From: Pandoraea sp. ASV26
GTDB taxonomy: Bacteria > Pseudomonadota > Gammaproteobacteria > Burkholderiales > Burkholderiaceae
DNA length: 64,000 bases
Direction: 5' to 3'
Assembly: GCF_016428915.1 (NCBI RefSeq)
Contig: NZ_JAELTP010000019.1
Location: forward strand, 1 to 64,000
In this document: one piece after another, positions 17,785-27,402 of the stretch
Numbering within the stretch: position 1 is the first letter of the stretch
Layout of the letters: each line of letters opens with the position of its first letter
Program-made: the position numbers and the translations under genes
The notes under the pieces: generated by a model
Told to the model about the DNA's origin: nothing
What the model saw: the letters and a program-made list of their open reading frames with translations, nothing else
The model's database searches: none

Positions 17785-17825
17785 GTCGCAGGACCCTGCG
17801 ACGTGTCGGGGGGCACGTCGCAGGG
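17785..17825. other. mutually exclusive hairpins after the CheW gene
   Basis: Three copies of one arm occur: GTCGCAGG at 17785-17792, its complement CCTGCGAC at 17795-17802, and GTCGCAGG again at 17817-17824. The second hairpin, CCCTGCGACGTG (17794-17805) with CACGTCGCAGGG (17814-17825), has a perfect 12-bp stem. Neither is followed by a T tract. It sits between convergent genes, so a factor-dependent terminator is likely; a switch is possible. Confidence 0.5.
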
Positions 17826-17909
17826 GTGGTATGAAGGGGACAGAACTGCCGGATGGGGCTATCGGGTGAGGCCGCAGGATGGGGCCGCCGTATGGGGTCG
17901 CCAATCGCG

Positions 17910-19091
17910 TCAGACGTATTCCTGACGATGCACGTCGTGCGTGATGAAGCCTGACGAACCGTTCGGCATGGCCAGCCACTCGGGATGCGCCAGCGTGCGT
18001 CGCATATCGTCAAGACCGCTCGCCCAGTGCTCGAGCATGGTGGACAGGCCGAACTGATAGTCCTTGTAGTGCCCCTCGTACTCCTTGTTGCGATAGATGA
18101 GCTGGATCACGTTGTAGCGCTTGCTGCACGCGATCTCCTCTGCCGCGTGACACCACGGATCGCGCGCGCGCACCTCGGCGGGCACCCGCTCCAGAACCTC
18201 CCGCAACACACGACGATAGTGCTGTGCGCGCTGAAGGTTGTCGGTCACGAAGCGCGTGCGGCTCGAGAACTGAATATCCTTCTGCCGGTCGGCGACGTCG
18301 TTCAGATTGTCGGGCAGCGGCCCGCGCGCACTCCACAAATCCACCTGAAACGCGAGCGTGTCATGACGCGGCGACGTGCCCAGCACCTCCGAGAGCGGCG
18401 TATTCGACACGAGGCCGCCGTCCCAGAAATACTGGCCGTCGATCTCCACGGCGGGAAACCCCGGCGGCAGCGCACCGGACGCCATGAAGTGCTCCGCGCG
18501 AAGCACTTCGCGCGTGTTGTCGAAATAGACGAAGTTGCCGGTGTGCACGTTGACGGCACCGACGGACACCCGAATCTCGCGTGCGTTGATGCGATCGAAG
18601 TCGACGAACCGCTCCAGCGTGCTGCGCAGCGCCGACGTGTCGTAGAAGCTCGCATGCGCCGGATCGCCCATGGCGGTCGGCACCGGTTGCGGCCAGCGCG
18701 GCGTGAAGAAGCCCTTCTGGCCCTCGACGATGGCGCGCCATGCCTGCCATGCGCTGTAGGCGATGCGCCCCGTCTGCGGGCCGTTGAGAATCGCCGCTTC
18801 GAACGGCGCAGGCAGCGACGGAAACACGCCGGGCTCGCAGATCGTGCGCCAGAACGCTTCGAGCTGGGCCACACGACGCTCTGGCGCATTGCCCGCGATG
18901 ACCGCCGTATTGAGCGCGCCGATCGAGATACCGGCGATCCAGTTTGGCGCCACGCCGGCCTCGGCCAATCCGGCGTACACGCCTGCCTGATAAGCCCCGA
19001 GCGCCCCGCCCCCCTGCAAGACAAGTGCGACCGTCTCGTAAGGCGGCAGATCGATGGTGCGTTTGGGGACATTCGGCGGATTGGCCGTCAT
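17910..19091 (-). CDS. patatin-like phospholipase/hydrolase with DUF3734
   Basis: A 393-aa serine hydrolase of the patatin family. The oxyanion segment LVLQGGGALGAYQAGV, the nucleophile elbow GISIG and the catalytic Asp in WDGGLVSN form the Ser-Asp dyad. A C-terminal region (about residues 290-380) ends in the acid and Tyr-rich stretch seen in DUF3734 patatins. It could hydrolyse phospholipids or, given the neighbouring 3-hydroxybutyrate dehydrogenase, oligomers of hydroxybutyrate; the latter is inference from context. AGGAG precedes the ATG at 19091. It follows bdhA after 81 bases and probably shares its transcript. Confidence 0.88.
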   Translation of the reverse strand: MTANPPNVPKRTIDLPPYETVALVLQGGGALGAYQAGVYAGLAEAGVAPNWIAGISIGALNTAVIAGNAPERRVAQLEAFWRTICEPGVFPSLPAPFEAAILNGPQTGRIAYSAWQAWRAIVEGQKGFFTPRWPQPVPTAMGDPAHASFYDTSALRSTLERFVDFDRINAREIRVSVGAVNVHTGNFVYFDNTREVLRAEHFMASGALPPGFPAVEIDGQYFWDGGLVSNTPLSEVLGTSPRHDTLAFQVDLWSARGPLPDNLNDVADRQKDIQFSSRTRFVTDNLQRAQHYRRVLREVLERVPAEVRARDPWCHAAEEIACSKRYNVIQLIYRNKEYEGHYKDYQFGLSTMLEHWASGLDDMRRTLAHPEWLAMPNGSSGFITHDVHRQEYV

Positions 19092-19172
19092 GACCGTTCT
19101 CCTGAGACTTGCTGATGCTGACTGGGGGCCGCGCCGGCGCATGACACGGCCGGCGCGGGTGGAACCGTCTGC

Positions 19173-19970
19173 TTACTGCATGTACCAGCCGTGGCTCACC
19201 ACGAACGACTGGCCGGTGAACGCGGCCGTCGGGAACGTAGCGAGGAAGAGCGCCGTTTGCGCCACGTCATCGACCGTGGTGAACACGCCGTCGACCGTGC
19301 CGCCGAGCATCACCTTCTTGATGACATCGTCTTCCGAAATGCCCAGTTCCTTGGCCTGCTCCGGAATCTGCTTGTCGACGAGCGGCGTGCGCACGAAGCC
19401 CGGGCAGATGACGTGCGAGCGCACGTTGTGTTTGGCGCCTTCCTTGGCGAGCACGCGCGCGAGTCCCAGCAGTGCGTGCTTGGCGGCCACATACGCCGAC
19501 TTCAGCGGCGACGCCTCGTGCGAATGCACCGACCCCATGTAGATGACGATGCCGCCGCGGTCATCCTTGTACATGTGCTTGAGCGCGGCCTTGGTGGTGA
19601 GGAACGCGCCGTCCACGTGAATGGCCTGCATCTTCTTCCAGTCGGAAAACGCGTAGTTCTCGATCGGATTGACGATCTGGATGCCCGCGTTCGAGATCAG
19701 GATGTCGATCGAGCCGAAGGTTTGCGCCACCTTGTCGATGCCGGTGTTCACCGCCGCTTCGTCGGTCACGTCCATCTCCACGCCCATGGCGCGCCCACCG
19801 GCGGCCTTGATCTCTTCGGCCACCGCATCGGCGCCCTGCTGGTTCAGATCGGCAATCGCCACGGCCGCACCGGCGCGCGCCAGCGTGAGCGCGATTTCCT
19901 TGCCGATGCCACTGGCCGCACCGGTCACCACGGCGACCTTCCCATTCAACTGATTCACTGACTGGCTCAT
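19173..19970 (-). CDS. bdhA: 3-hydroxybutyrate dehydrogenase
   Basis: A 265-aa short-chain dehydrogenase that interconverts 3-hydroxybutyrate and acetoacetate with NAD, used when cells draw on polyhydroxybutyrate. The cofactor motif TGAASGIG, the NAG motif ISNAGIQIV and the catalytic [19 protein letters not shown] (Ser-Tyr-Lys) are present. The ending [15 protein letters not shown] is typical of the bacterial enzyme. The ATG at 19970 has AGGAG seven bases upstream; a GTG two codons earlier was rejected because the spacing would be too short. First gene of a likely two-gene unit with the patatin gene. Confidence 0.92.
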   Translation of the reverse strand: MSQSVNQLNGKVAVVTGAASGIGKEIALTLARAGAAVAIADLNQQGADAVAEEIKAAGGRAMGVEMDVTDEAAVNTGIDKVAQTFGSIDILISNAGIQIVNPIENYAFSDWKKMQAIHVDGAFLTTKAALKHMYKDDRGGIVIYMGSVHSHEASPLKSAYVAAKHALLGLARVLAKEGAKHNVRSHVICPGFVRTPLVDKQIPEQAKELGISEDDVIKKVMLGGTVDGVFTTVDDVAQTALFLATFPTAAFTGQSFVVSHGWYMQ

Positions 19971-20096
19971 TTGCACACTCCTGATTCGTCAAAATGGCGG
20001 GTCATGCCGCGCACTGCGCGTCGGCATGGCACGTAGAACACGAGTTGTGGACGGCGGCCCCGATACTGCGGGCTTGCCGAACCACCGTTCAAACAG

Positions 20097-20120
20097 AAAA
20101 GGCGCCCTGCGGCGCCTTTT
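20097..20120 (-). terminator. intrinsic terminator of ettA
   Basis: AAAAGGCGCC-CTGC-GGCGCCTTTT forms a symmetrical stem with A and T flanks, so it can work on either strand; it lies just past the ettA stop codon and before bdhA. Confidence 0.8.
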
Positions 20121-20126
20121 CCTGCA

Positions 20127-21794
<1,668 letters not shown>

Positions 21795-21857
21795 TCGGCT
21801 TTCCTGATCCTGATACGGTTATGACGACTCGGGGACGAGCGCCAGATAGCGGCAAGT

Positions 21858-22286
21858 TTAACAAAGCGCGGCGTCGGGCGCGTCGATGACGAGATCGGCG
21901 CACGCATGCGCGCAGCACGGCAGCAGCCAGCCCTCCCTTTTCTCTTCGCGCGACAACCCGGGCCATTCGATCCGGTAGGCCACCGGCGCCGGCTCGCCGC
22001 CCGCGACGTCGGTTCGGACCCGACACAGGCACGCCCGGCAGGTGCCGTTGCGGCACAGACTCGGCAGCTTGATCCCGGCGGCCTGCGCCGCGAGCAGAAT
22101 CGGTGTGCCGGGCGGCGCATCGAACTGCCAGCCCGACGGCAATAGCGTGACGCGATAGGCCGTCGGCCCGGGCAGCTCGGGGGGTTCAGTCGGCACGGAA
22201 GGATCGGGTGAGGAACTGTCCAAAGGGTAAGGGTTCGGAAGTGATCGGGGCGGTGTGCGACGCATCTCGCACCAACGCGCTACCAT
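21858..22286 (-). CDS. [2Fe-2S] plant-type ferredoxin
   Basis: A protein of about 142 aa with a C-terminal plant-type ferredoxin domain. Three cluster ligands are in CRNGTCRACLCRV and the fourth is expected in LLPCCAHA. The order beta-grasp strand (YRVTLLPSGWQFDAPPGTPILLAAQAAGIKLPSLC) then cluster loop is standard. The first 45 residues are Pro/Ser-rich and variable. The start is uncertain: ATG at 22286 has AGGA seven bases upstream, while ATG at 22265 is weaker. It may serve as an electron carrier for an oxygenase or reductase not encoded nearby. Divergent from the MazG-like gene. Confidence 0.85.
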   Translation of the reverse strand: MVARWCEMRRTPPRSLPNPYPLDSSSPDPSVPTEPPELPGPTAYRVTLLPSGWQFDAPPGTPILLAAQAAGIKLPSLCRNGTCRACLCRVRTDVAGGEPAPVAYRIEWPGLSREEKREGWLLPCCAHACADLVIDAPDAALC

Positions 22287-22357
22287 ACCTCGTTCCTGCG
22301 GCTTTTTGTCGCGTCCCCGAGCCCGCCCGCGGCCGCTACCTCCGAATACCGTCTCCC

Positions 22358-22756
22358 ATGTCCGCTGCTCCCAAGGATTGCGCCGTCTGCGCCGATGGCG
22401 ATGCCAATGCAAATGCCAACGCCAGTCCCGCCCGCCTCATCGATACGACGGGACTGGAGGCCGCCCTGCACGCGTTCGCCGACGCGCGCGACTGGCACCA
22501 GTACCACACGCCGAAGAATCTTGCGATGGCGTTGTCCGTCGAAGTGGCAGAGTTGGTCGAAATCTTTCAGTGGCATACGGATGCCGAAGCCAAAGCCGTC
22601 ATGCGCACGAGCGAGGCCCGGCATGTCGAGCAGGAACTGGCGGATATCGCCATGTATCTCGTGCGGCTGGCCTCGGTGCTGGGCGTCGATCTGAACCGCG
22701 CCGTGACCGAGAAGCTCGTCATGAACGCACAGAAATACCCGGCGCCGCAGGCGTAG
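22358..22756 (+). CDS. MazG-like nucleotide pyrophosphohydrolase
   Basis: A 132-aa all-alpha NTP pyrophosphatase of the MazG/iMazG type, close to RS21-C6 dCTPase. The Mg-binding acidic motifs are present: SVEVAELVEIFQW and EQELADIAMYLVRLA. Such enzymes hydrolyse dCTP or modified nucleotides to monophosphates as house-cleaning. The conserved block starts at about residue 35 (LHAFADARDWHQYHTPKNLAMAL); the first 25 residues include a low-complexity DANANANAS segment. Single domain, monocistronic or followed by the phosphoesterase gene after 85 bases. Confidence 0.88.
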   Translation: MSAAPKDCAVCADGDANANANASPARLIDTTGLEAALHAFADARDWHQYHTPKNLAMALSVEVAELVEIFQWHTDAEAKAVMRTSEARHVEQELADIAMYLVRLASVLGVDLNRAVTEKLVMNAQKYPAPQA

Positions 22757-22841
22757 TTTCGCGCCCGCTCTTGCAATTGCGCGCCGCGCCCGCATAACGG
22801 CTTCACCCGCCCCGAACTCCGACCTCCGACCAGACAACGCC

Positions 22842-24062
22842 ATGTCGCAACCTTCACACGCTTCACAGGCATCGCAGACCCCGCCCGGCAGCGCTCACGC
22901 GCACGGCAAGTCGTCGCGACGCACATTGCCCGCGCGTCCGCGCTGGTTGATGCTCGCCATCATCGCGCTGCTGCATGCGTACATCGGCTGGCGTCTGCTC
23001 ACGCCGCTGCCGGTTACCGTCGGCTGGAAGGTGCTCGGCGGTGCGTGGCTCGTCGCCTCGACCGTGCTGATTCCTCTCGGTCTGATGAGCCGTGCCATCC
23101 AGCGAGAGCCGCTCGCGACACTGCTGACATGGACCGGCATGATGGCCATCGGCATTTTCTCGTCGCTATTCGTGCTCACGCTGCTGCGCGATGTCGTGCT
23201 CGGCGTGGCAATGGCCTTCTCGGTACTCGACGAACAGCTCGTCACCCGTTCTGCGATCATCGTGCTGGGACTCACCGCGTTGTCGACCCTGCTGGGCTTC
23301 TACAACGCTCGACGCCTCGCCCGCGTGGTCGAGGTCGACGTTCCCATCGCCAACCTGCCGCCGGAACTCAAGGGCTTCACCATCGTGCAGTTGAGCGACA
23401 TTCACGTCAGCTCGACGATTCGCCGCCGTTACATCGAAGCGATCGTCGAAGCGGCCAATGAACTCAAGCCGGACCTCGTCGCCATCACCGGCGATCTGGT
23501 CGACGGCGGCGTGCCTGCCCTGCGTGAGCATATCGCGCCGCTCGCACAGCTCACCTCGCGCCATGGCACCTATGTGTGCACGGGCAACCACGAGTACTAC
23601 TCGGGCGCGCCGGCGTGGGTCGCGGAGTTGCGTCGCATCGGCCTGACCGTGCTCGAGAACGAACACGTGGTGCTCGAGCACGAAGGCGCGTCGCTCACCG
23701 TGGCGGGCGTGACGGACTTCACCGCGCATCATTTCGATCCGGAAAAGCGCAGCGACCCGGCAGCCGCCGTGGCCGGTGCCCCCGAGGGCGTGCCGCGCGT
23801 GTTGCTCGCCCATCAGCCGCGAAGCGCACCGGCGGCGCAGGAAGCGGGCTTCGACCTGCAACTCTCCGGACACACACACGGCGGACAATTCTGGCCGTGG
23901 ATGTACTTCGTGCCGCTGCAACAGCCCTATGTCCATGGCCTGCACCGGCTCGGCCGTCTGGCGATCTATGTCAGCCGGGGCACGGGCTACTGGGGACCGC
24001 CGAAGCGTTTCGGCGCGCCGTCGGAAATCACGCGCCTGCGTCTGGTGCCCGGCACGGCCTGA
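22842..24062 (+). CDS. membrane-anchored metallophosphoesterase (YaeI/YkuE type)
   Basis: A 406-aa protein. The first 160 residues hold a His/Ser-rich N-terminus and about four membrane helices (MLAIIALLHAYIGWRLL, GAWLVASTVLIPLGLM, MAIGIFSSLFVLTLLRDVV, AIIVLGLTALSTLLGFY). The calcineurin-like catalytic domain follows with the metal ligands in LSDIHVSS, ITGDLVDGG, TGNHEYY, LAHQP and LSGHTHGGQFWP. Related proteins hydrolyse lipid-linked or nucleotide phosphodiesters at the membrane; the true substrate is unknown. The C-terminal YVSRGTGYWGPPKRFGAPSEIT is typical of the YkuE group. Confidence 0.92.
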   Translation: MSQPSHASQASQTPPGSAHAHGKSSRRTLPARPRWLMLAIIALLHAYIGWRLLTPLPVTVGWKVLGGAWLVASTVLIPLGLMSRAIQREPLATLLTWTGMMAIGIFSSLFVLTLLRDVVLGVAMAFSVLDEQLVTRSAIIVLGLTALSTLLGFYNARRLARVVEVDVPIANLPPELKGFTIVQLSDIHVSSTIRRRYIEAIVEAANELKPDLVAITGDLVDGGVPALREHIAPLAQLTSRHGTYVCTGNHEYYSGAPAWVAELRRIGLTVLENEHVVLEHEGASLTVAGVTDFTAHHFDPEKRSDPAAAVAGAPEGVPRVLLAHQPRSAPAAQEAGFDLQLSGHTHGGQFWPWMYFVPLQQPYVHGLHRLGRLAIYVSRGTGYWGPPKRFGAPSEITRLRLVPGTA

Positions 24063-24238
24063 GCGGCACCCGGCTTCCACATCCGTAGTAACGCCGCATT
24101 CACGGGCAAGGGCGGGGCCATCGTTCACGCGATGGCGCTACAATCGCGCTGCCCTTGAAGGCCCGCGCTTTGGTCTTTTCGTCGTCTCGCTTTTCCGCAC
24201 TTTCGCATTCCGTACCCGCTCTCCCGACGCTTGCTGCC

Positions 24239-24535
24239 ATGAAGTCACTCTCGCCCAGTTCCTCGCTCGAAACCGTTGTCGTGCGTTTGCGCGGCAAGAT
24301 TCAGGGCGTTGGCTATCGCCAGGCGGCGGTGCGCGAGGGGCATCTGATCGGCGTCCGTGGCTGGGTGCAGGCGCTGCCCGAGGGCGACATCCTGGCGATG
24401 GTCCAGGGCACGGCCGATCAGGTCGACAAGATGCTGGAATGGATGCGCCGCGGGCCACCCGGCGCGCGCGTGACGGAATTCGAGAGTGAAGTGGAGTACA
24501 CCGGCCGCCGTTTCGACCGTTTCGAACAGCTCTGA
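24239..24535 (+). CDS. acylphosphatase-fold protein lacking the catalytic Asn
   Basis: A 98-aa ferredoxin-like fold protein of the acylphosphatase family, which cleaves carboxyl-phosphate bonds. The phosphate loop with its catalytic Arg is intact (GKIQGVGYRQAA). The second active-site residue, the Asn in the usual GWVxNxxDG strand turn, is replaced: here the strand reads RGWVQALPEGDILAMVQG, with Ala at the Asn position. The remaining core (MLEWMRRGPPGARVTEFE) is normal. The enzyme is therefore expected to be weak or inactive unless another residue substitutes. A TACAAT box at 24139-24144 may be its -10. A GNAT gene begins just after its stop codon. Confidence 0.85.
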   Translation: MKSLSPSSSLETVVVRLRGKIQGVGYRQAAVREGHLIGVRGWVQALPEGDILAMVQGTADQVDKMLEWMRRGPPGARVTEFESEVEYTGRRFDRFEQL

Positions 24536-24536
24536 C

Positions 24537-25004
24537 ATGATTGACATGACGACATCCACGCTCAGCACTCGCCGCGCCATCGACACCGATGCGCCACGCA
24601 TCGTCGCACTGCTCGCGCAACTGGGCTACGACACGCCGCTGGAGATCGTTCGCCGCAACATCGCCCTGTCAACGGCGAATGGCGACGACGCGGCCTTCGT
24701 AGCCGTCGACGAGAGCGATCAAATCGTGGGATGTATTGGACTGCACGCGCTCACCATGTTTCATCTGGCGGGGCGTCTGGGGCGCATTACTGCGCTGGTG
24801 GTGGAGGAGAGTGTGCGCGGCTCGGGCGTCGGGCACGCGCTGATGGCGGCAGCTCACGCATGGTTCAGAGCGCGGGGATGCGAGAAATTCGAAGTGACGA
24901 GCAGCGACCATCGGGTCGCCGCGCATCGCTTCTATGCGCGACATGGCTATGCCCGTGACGGGCAACGACTCTCGCGCAAAAGCCAGACGTCTTCGCTGAC
25001 TTAA
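24537..25004 (+). CDS. GNAT-family N-acetyltransferase
   Basis: A 155-aa GNAT protein that would transfer acetyl from acetyl-CoA to an amine. Strands and acetyl-CoA loop are seen in order: [21 protein letters not shown], then GCIGLHAL, then [20 protein letters not shown] (the R/Q-x-x-G-x-G/A loop), then [13 protein letters not shown]. The ATG at 24537 is one base after the acylphosphatase stop; a second ATG at 24546 is also possible. The last two bases of its TAA are shared with the complement of the infA stop, so the two genes converge with overlapping stop codons. Substrate unknown. Confidence 0.9.
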   Translation: MIDMTTSTLSTRRAIDTDAPRIVALLAQLGYDTPLEIVRRNIALSTANGDDAAFVAVDESDQIVGCIGLHALTMFHLAGRLGRITALVVEESVRGSGVGHALMAAAHAWFRARGCEKFEVTSSDHRVAAHRFYARHGYARDGQRLSRKSQTSSLT

Positions 25005-25222
25005 TTCTTGTGACGATAGTTGATGCGGCCCTTGCTCAGGTCATAGGGCGACATTTCCAGCGTCACGCGGTCACCCGCCAGAATGCGGATGCGGTTCTTC
25101 TGCATGCGGCCGCTTGCATACGCCATCACTTGCACACCGTTTTCCAGCGTGACGCGAAAGCGATTGTCCGGCAGCACATCTGAAACGTGTCCGCTGAATT
25201 CGATCAGTTCTTCCTTGGCCAA
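25001..25222 (-). CDS. infA: translation initiation factor IF-1 (TTG start)
   Basis: A 73-aa OB-fold protein that binds the ribosomal A site during initiation. The sequence [20 protein letters not shown] (first residue read as Met), then [20 protein letters not shown] and [10 protein letters not shown], matches IF-1 end to end. The start codon is TTG at 25220-25222, with AAGAGGAT upstream; extending to earlier in-frame starts would add about 39 unrelated residues. Burkholderiales usually carry one infA in the ribosomal protein cluster and another elsewhere. No ribosomal genes surround this one, so it is probably the second copy. TTG may keep expression low. Confidence 0.93.
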   Translation of the reverse strand: MAKEELIEFSGHVSDVLPDNRFRVTLENGVQVMAYASGRMQKNRIRILAGDRVTLEMSPYDLSKGRINYRHKN

Positions 25223-25805
25223 TATCGTATCCTCTTGAGGGTGCCGCTCGCGAGGGCGCAGCACCAGTGTTACTGAAGGTTCGTTCGCCAATACCTTCAC
25301 CGCACTCCGCCTTTGACAGAGTGCACATCGAACGCCCAAAGGAGCCTACCCGGTGGACCGGCCATCAAGGCGAGCGGCGCACCGAAAAGCGGCGATGGTT
25401 CGAAGGAGCAAGGCACATTGCGGCAGTGCCACAATGACGAGCAGTGCGTGTCGGGAGGACGAAGACCGTAGGGTCCGCGTCATCGGCACAGCGAGTGATC
25501 CGGCTCGCAGGACATGGCTGTCAGCGGCGCCGATAAAGCATTTCGCGATCGTCAGGCGATGATCGGCGAACTTTCGCCGATTCCGGAAGGATACGCCTTT
25601 CTCCGTCGCCCGTGGAAAAAAAATGCGCCCGGCAAGCCCTTCTGGCGACTTTTTGCGCGGACTTGTGGCGCAATGCACCAATGAACGCGTCCACCGGTGC
25701 CGGGCGGATATGCCGTTGCGCGATTCCCCTCGGGGACAATGCGGGCATGACGCGCGACGAGCGCTCTACTATGCTGTAAGTACCCGTAGCCCGCAGGAGG
25801 AGACC
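25223..25805. other. 583-bp gene-free stretch between infA and the CBS gene
   Basis: This contains the divergent upstream regions of infA and the CBS-domain gene. Short frames present lack ribosome sites and protein-like composition. Notable points are a near-perfect dyad ATCGGCGAA-CT-TTCGCCGAT at 25562-25581, an eight-A run ending at 25623, and TATGCT near 25772, a possible -10 for the CBS gene. I see no RNA gene that I can support. Confidence 0.45.
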
Positions 25806-26282
25806 ATGAAAACAGTCGCTCAGATACTGAAGTCCAAGTCGGCCGACACGGTGTACCAGGTGCGCCCGTCCGATTCGGTCCTTGCCGCCCTGACCCTGAT
25901 GGCCGAAGCGCGGATCGGCGCGGTGCTGGTCAGCGACGACGATGGCAAGATCGTCGGCATCTTCACCGAGCGCGATTACGCCCGCAAGGTGGCGCTCATG
26001 GGACGCACCTCGGTCAACACGCCGGTACGCGACGTGATGACCTCCGCCGTGCGCTATGTGAGCCCCGAGCAAACCAACGAGGAATGCATGTCACTGATGA
26101 CGGAGCATCGCATTCGTCACCTGCCTGTCATGAAAGACGGCGAACTGGTCGGCCTGCTCTCCATCGGCGATCTGGTCAAGGCGATCATCACCGACCAGCA
26201 GTTCACCATCGATCAGCTCGAAAATTACATCATGGGCGGAGGCGCCGTACTGGCAGGCCGCACACCGTCGCGACCGAGTTAA
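25806..26282 (+). CDS. CBS-domain pair protein
   Basis: A 158-aa protein made of two CBS motifs (about residues 12-66 and 77-132), which together form one Bateman module for adenine nucleotide binding. Conserved elements are AVLVSDDDGKIVGIFTERDYARKV, TPVRDVMTSAV and HRIRHLPVMKDGELVGLLSIGDLVKA. Stand-alone Bateman proteins sense energy state and regulate a partner by contact; the partner is not identified. AGGAGGAG precedes the ATG. A strong terminator lies about 90 bases after the stop, so the gene is monocistronic. Confidence 0.92.
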   Translation: MKTVAQILKSKSADTVYQVRPSDSVLAALTLMAEARIGAVLVSDDDGKIVGIFTERDYARKVALMGRTSVNTPVRDVMTSAVRYVSPEQTNEECMSLMTEHRIRHLPVMKDGELVGLLSIGDLVKAIITDQQFTIDQLENYIMGGGAVLAGRTPSRPS

Positions 26283-26373
26283 GCAAGCGCTCACTACGAC
26301 TATCGCCGCCACCGGGTGCGGCATCGCATCAGGTGGCACCCAGTCATCTAAGGTCGGCAGCGCAATCAGGGGC

Positions 26374-26402
26374 ACGGCGCTTCACGCGAAGCGCCGTTTT
26401 TT
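26374..26402 (+). terminator. intrinsic terminator after the CBS gene
   Basis: ACGGCGCTTC-ACGC-GAAGCGCCGT with a 10-bp perfect stem followed by T residues through 26402. Confidence 0.88.
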
Positions 26403-26409
26403 CCAGGAC

Positions 26410-27300
26410 ATGGCGCAAAGTGCCGGGACTGGTCTGCGGCGCCCAAAGGGCGTGTGCCAGAATGAAAACATCCCCACCCGTTTTCAACAGCCTCCACGCC
26501 TGCCCTTGTCGCCCGTCTCGCCCGTCTCCCTTAGCTCGCCCGATCTGGCCTTCGTACGCCATGCGTCATTGCTGGCCGGGCGCTCGTCGCGCCGTGCCGT
26601 TGACACGCGCCTGCCGCGCAGCGTCTGGTGGGTCGTAACGGGGGTACTCGCACTACATGGGCTGGTGTGGATCGCCTCGCCGGTGCCGCTCGTCGAGCTC
26701 GGCGACAGTTCGCCGGAGCGCACAGCCATGCGGGTTACGCTCATCGCGCCACCTCCGCCAACGGATTCAGCGCTACAAGCGCCCTCCGTCGCCGAAGCGC
26801 CGCGCAGCAACAGCGCAGCGCCTGCGGTTCGCGTACCGGCATCTGCGCCGCCACAACGGCTGGCCTCACCCGCCGCAAAACCCGTAGAGCCTAAGCCTAT
26901 GCCTCAGTTATCGCCCGCCCCGGCATTGAGCGCCCCAGCCCTTGACTGGCGCGCCGATATTGCACGCGGCGCTGCGGCACAATCGGCAGCCAACGCCTCG
27001 TCGCCGGTCGCGAGTGCAGAACGCGCGGTCACCGACCAGTCGCAGCGCGCCGCGCCACGCGATACCCCTCCGGCGCAGGGCAACATTGCGCAACGCGCCT
27101 TCGAGGGCGAATTCGGGTCAGGTCGGGCCGCTGTGAGCGGCCCCAAGGCCACCCGCGAGGGCGGCAATCCATTAGGTACCCGGGAGTGCATCGAGATGAA
27201 CGGGAAAAAGGTGTGCTCACGCCAGCGCAACCTGGCGGGCGATATCGACCCGTTCATGAAGCGCGAGCGCCTGTTCTCACCCGAGATCCGAATGCGCTGA
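26410..27300 (+). CDS. proline/alanine-rich single-pass membrane protein
   Basis: A 296-aa protein of unknown function. After a basic N-terminus, one membrane helix is predicted (VWWVVTGVLALHGLVWIASPV, about residues 76-95). A long Ala/Pro-rich, low-complexity periplasmic region follows (APPPPTDSALQAPSVAEAPR, PAAKPVEPKPMPQLSPAP), then a compact C-terminal segment with two cysteines (GTRECIEMNGKKVCSRQRNL) likely to form a disulfide. The layout recalls TonB-like or secretion-linked spacer proteins but lacks their C-terminal motif. The ATG at 26410 has only a close AGGA and begins right after the CBS terminator, so the true start may be further in. The codon pattern is that of a real gene. Confidence 0.65.
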   Translation: MAQSAGTGLRRPKGVCQNENIPTRFQQPPRLPLSPVSPVSLSSPDLAFVRHASLLAGRSSRRAVDTRLPRSVWWVVTGVLALHGLVWIASPVPLVELGDSSPERTAMRVTLIAPPPPTDSALQAPSVAEAPRSNSAAPAVRVPASAPPQRLASPAAKPVEPKPMPQLSPAPALSAPALDWRADIARGAAAQSAANASSPVASAERAVTDQSQRAAPRDTPPAQGNIAQRAFEGEFGSGRAAVSGPKATREGGNPLGTRECIEMNGKKVCSRQRNLAGDIDPFMKRERLFSPEIRMR

Positions 27301-27325
27301 ACGATCAGGCATCCATTTCACGGTG

Positions 27326-27361
27326 ACGGCGCCCGCCTCACGAGGGGTTGGCGGGCGCCGT
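27326..27361. terminator. strong GC hairpin between convergent genes
   Basis: ACGGCGCCCGCC (27326-27337) pairs perfectly with GGCGGGCGCCGT (27350-27361), a 12-bp stem with a 12-base loop. No T tract follows, so it is a factor-dependent or weak bidirectional terminator. Confidence 0.55.
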
Positions 27362-27402
27362 TGCAGCGCCGCCAGTTGCAGGTTCAACGCCGATCCGACG
27401 GC

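Noticed and set aside
25346-25681. Possible 111-aa minus-strand gene upstream of infA
   Set aside because: Arg/Ser-rich with random codon third positions and no ribosome site; more likely a leader region.
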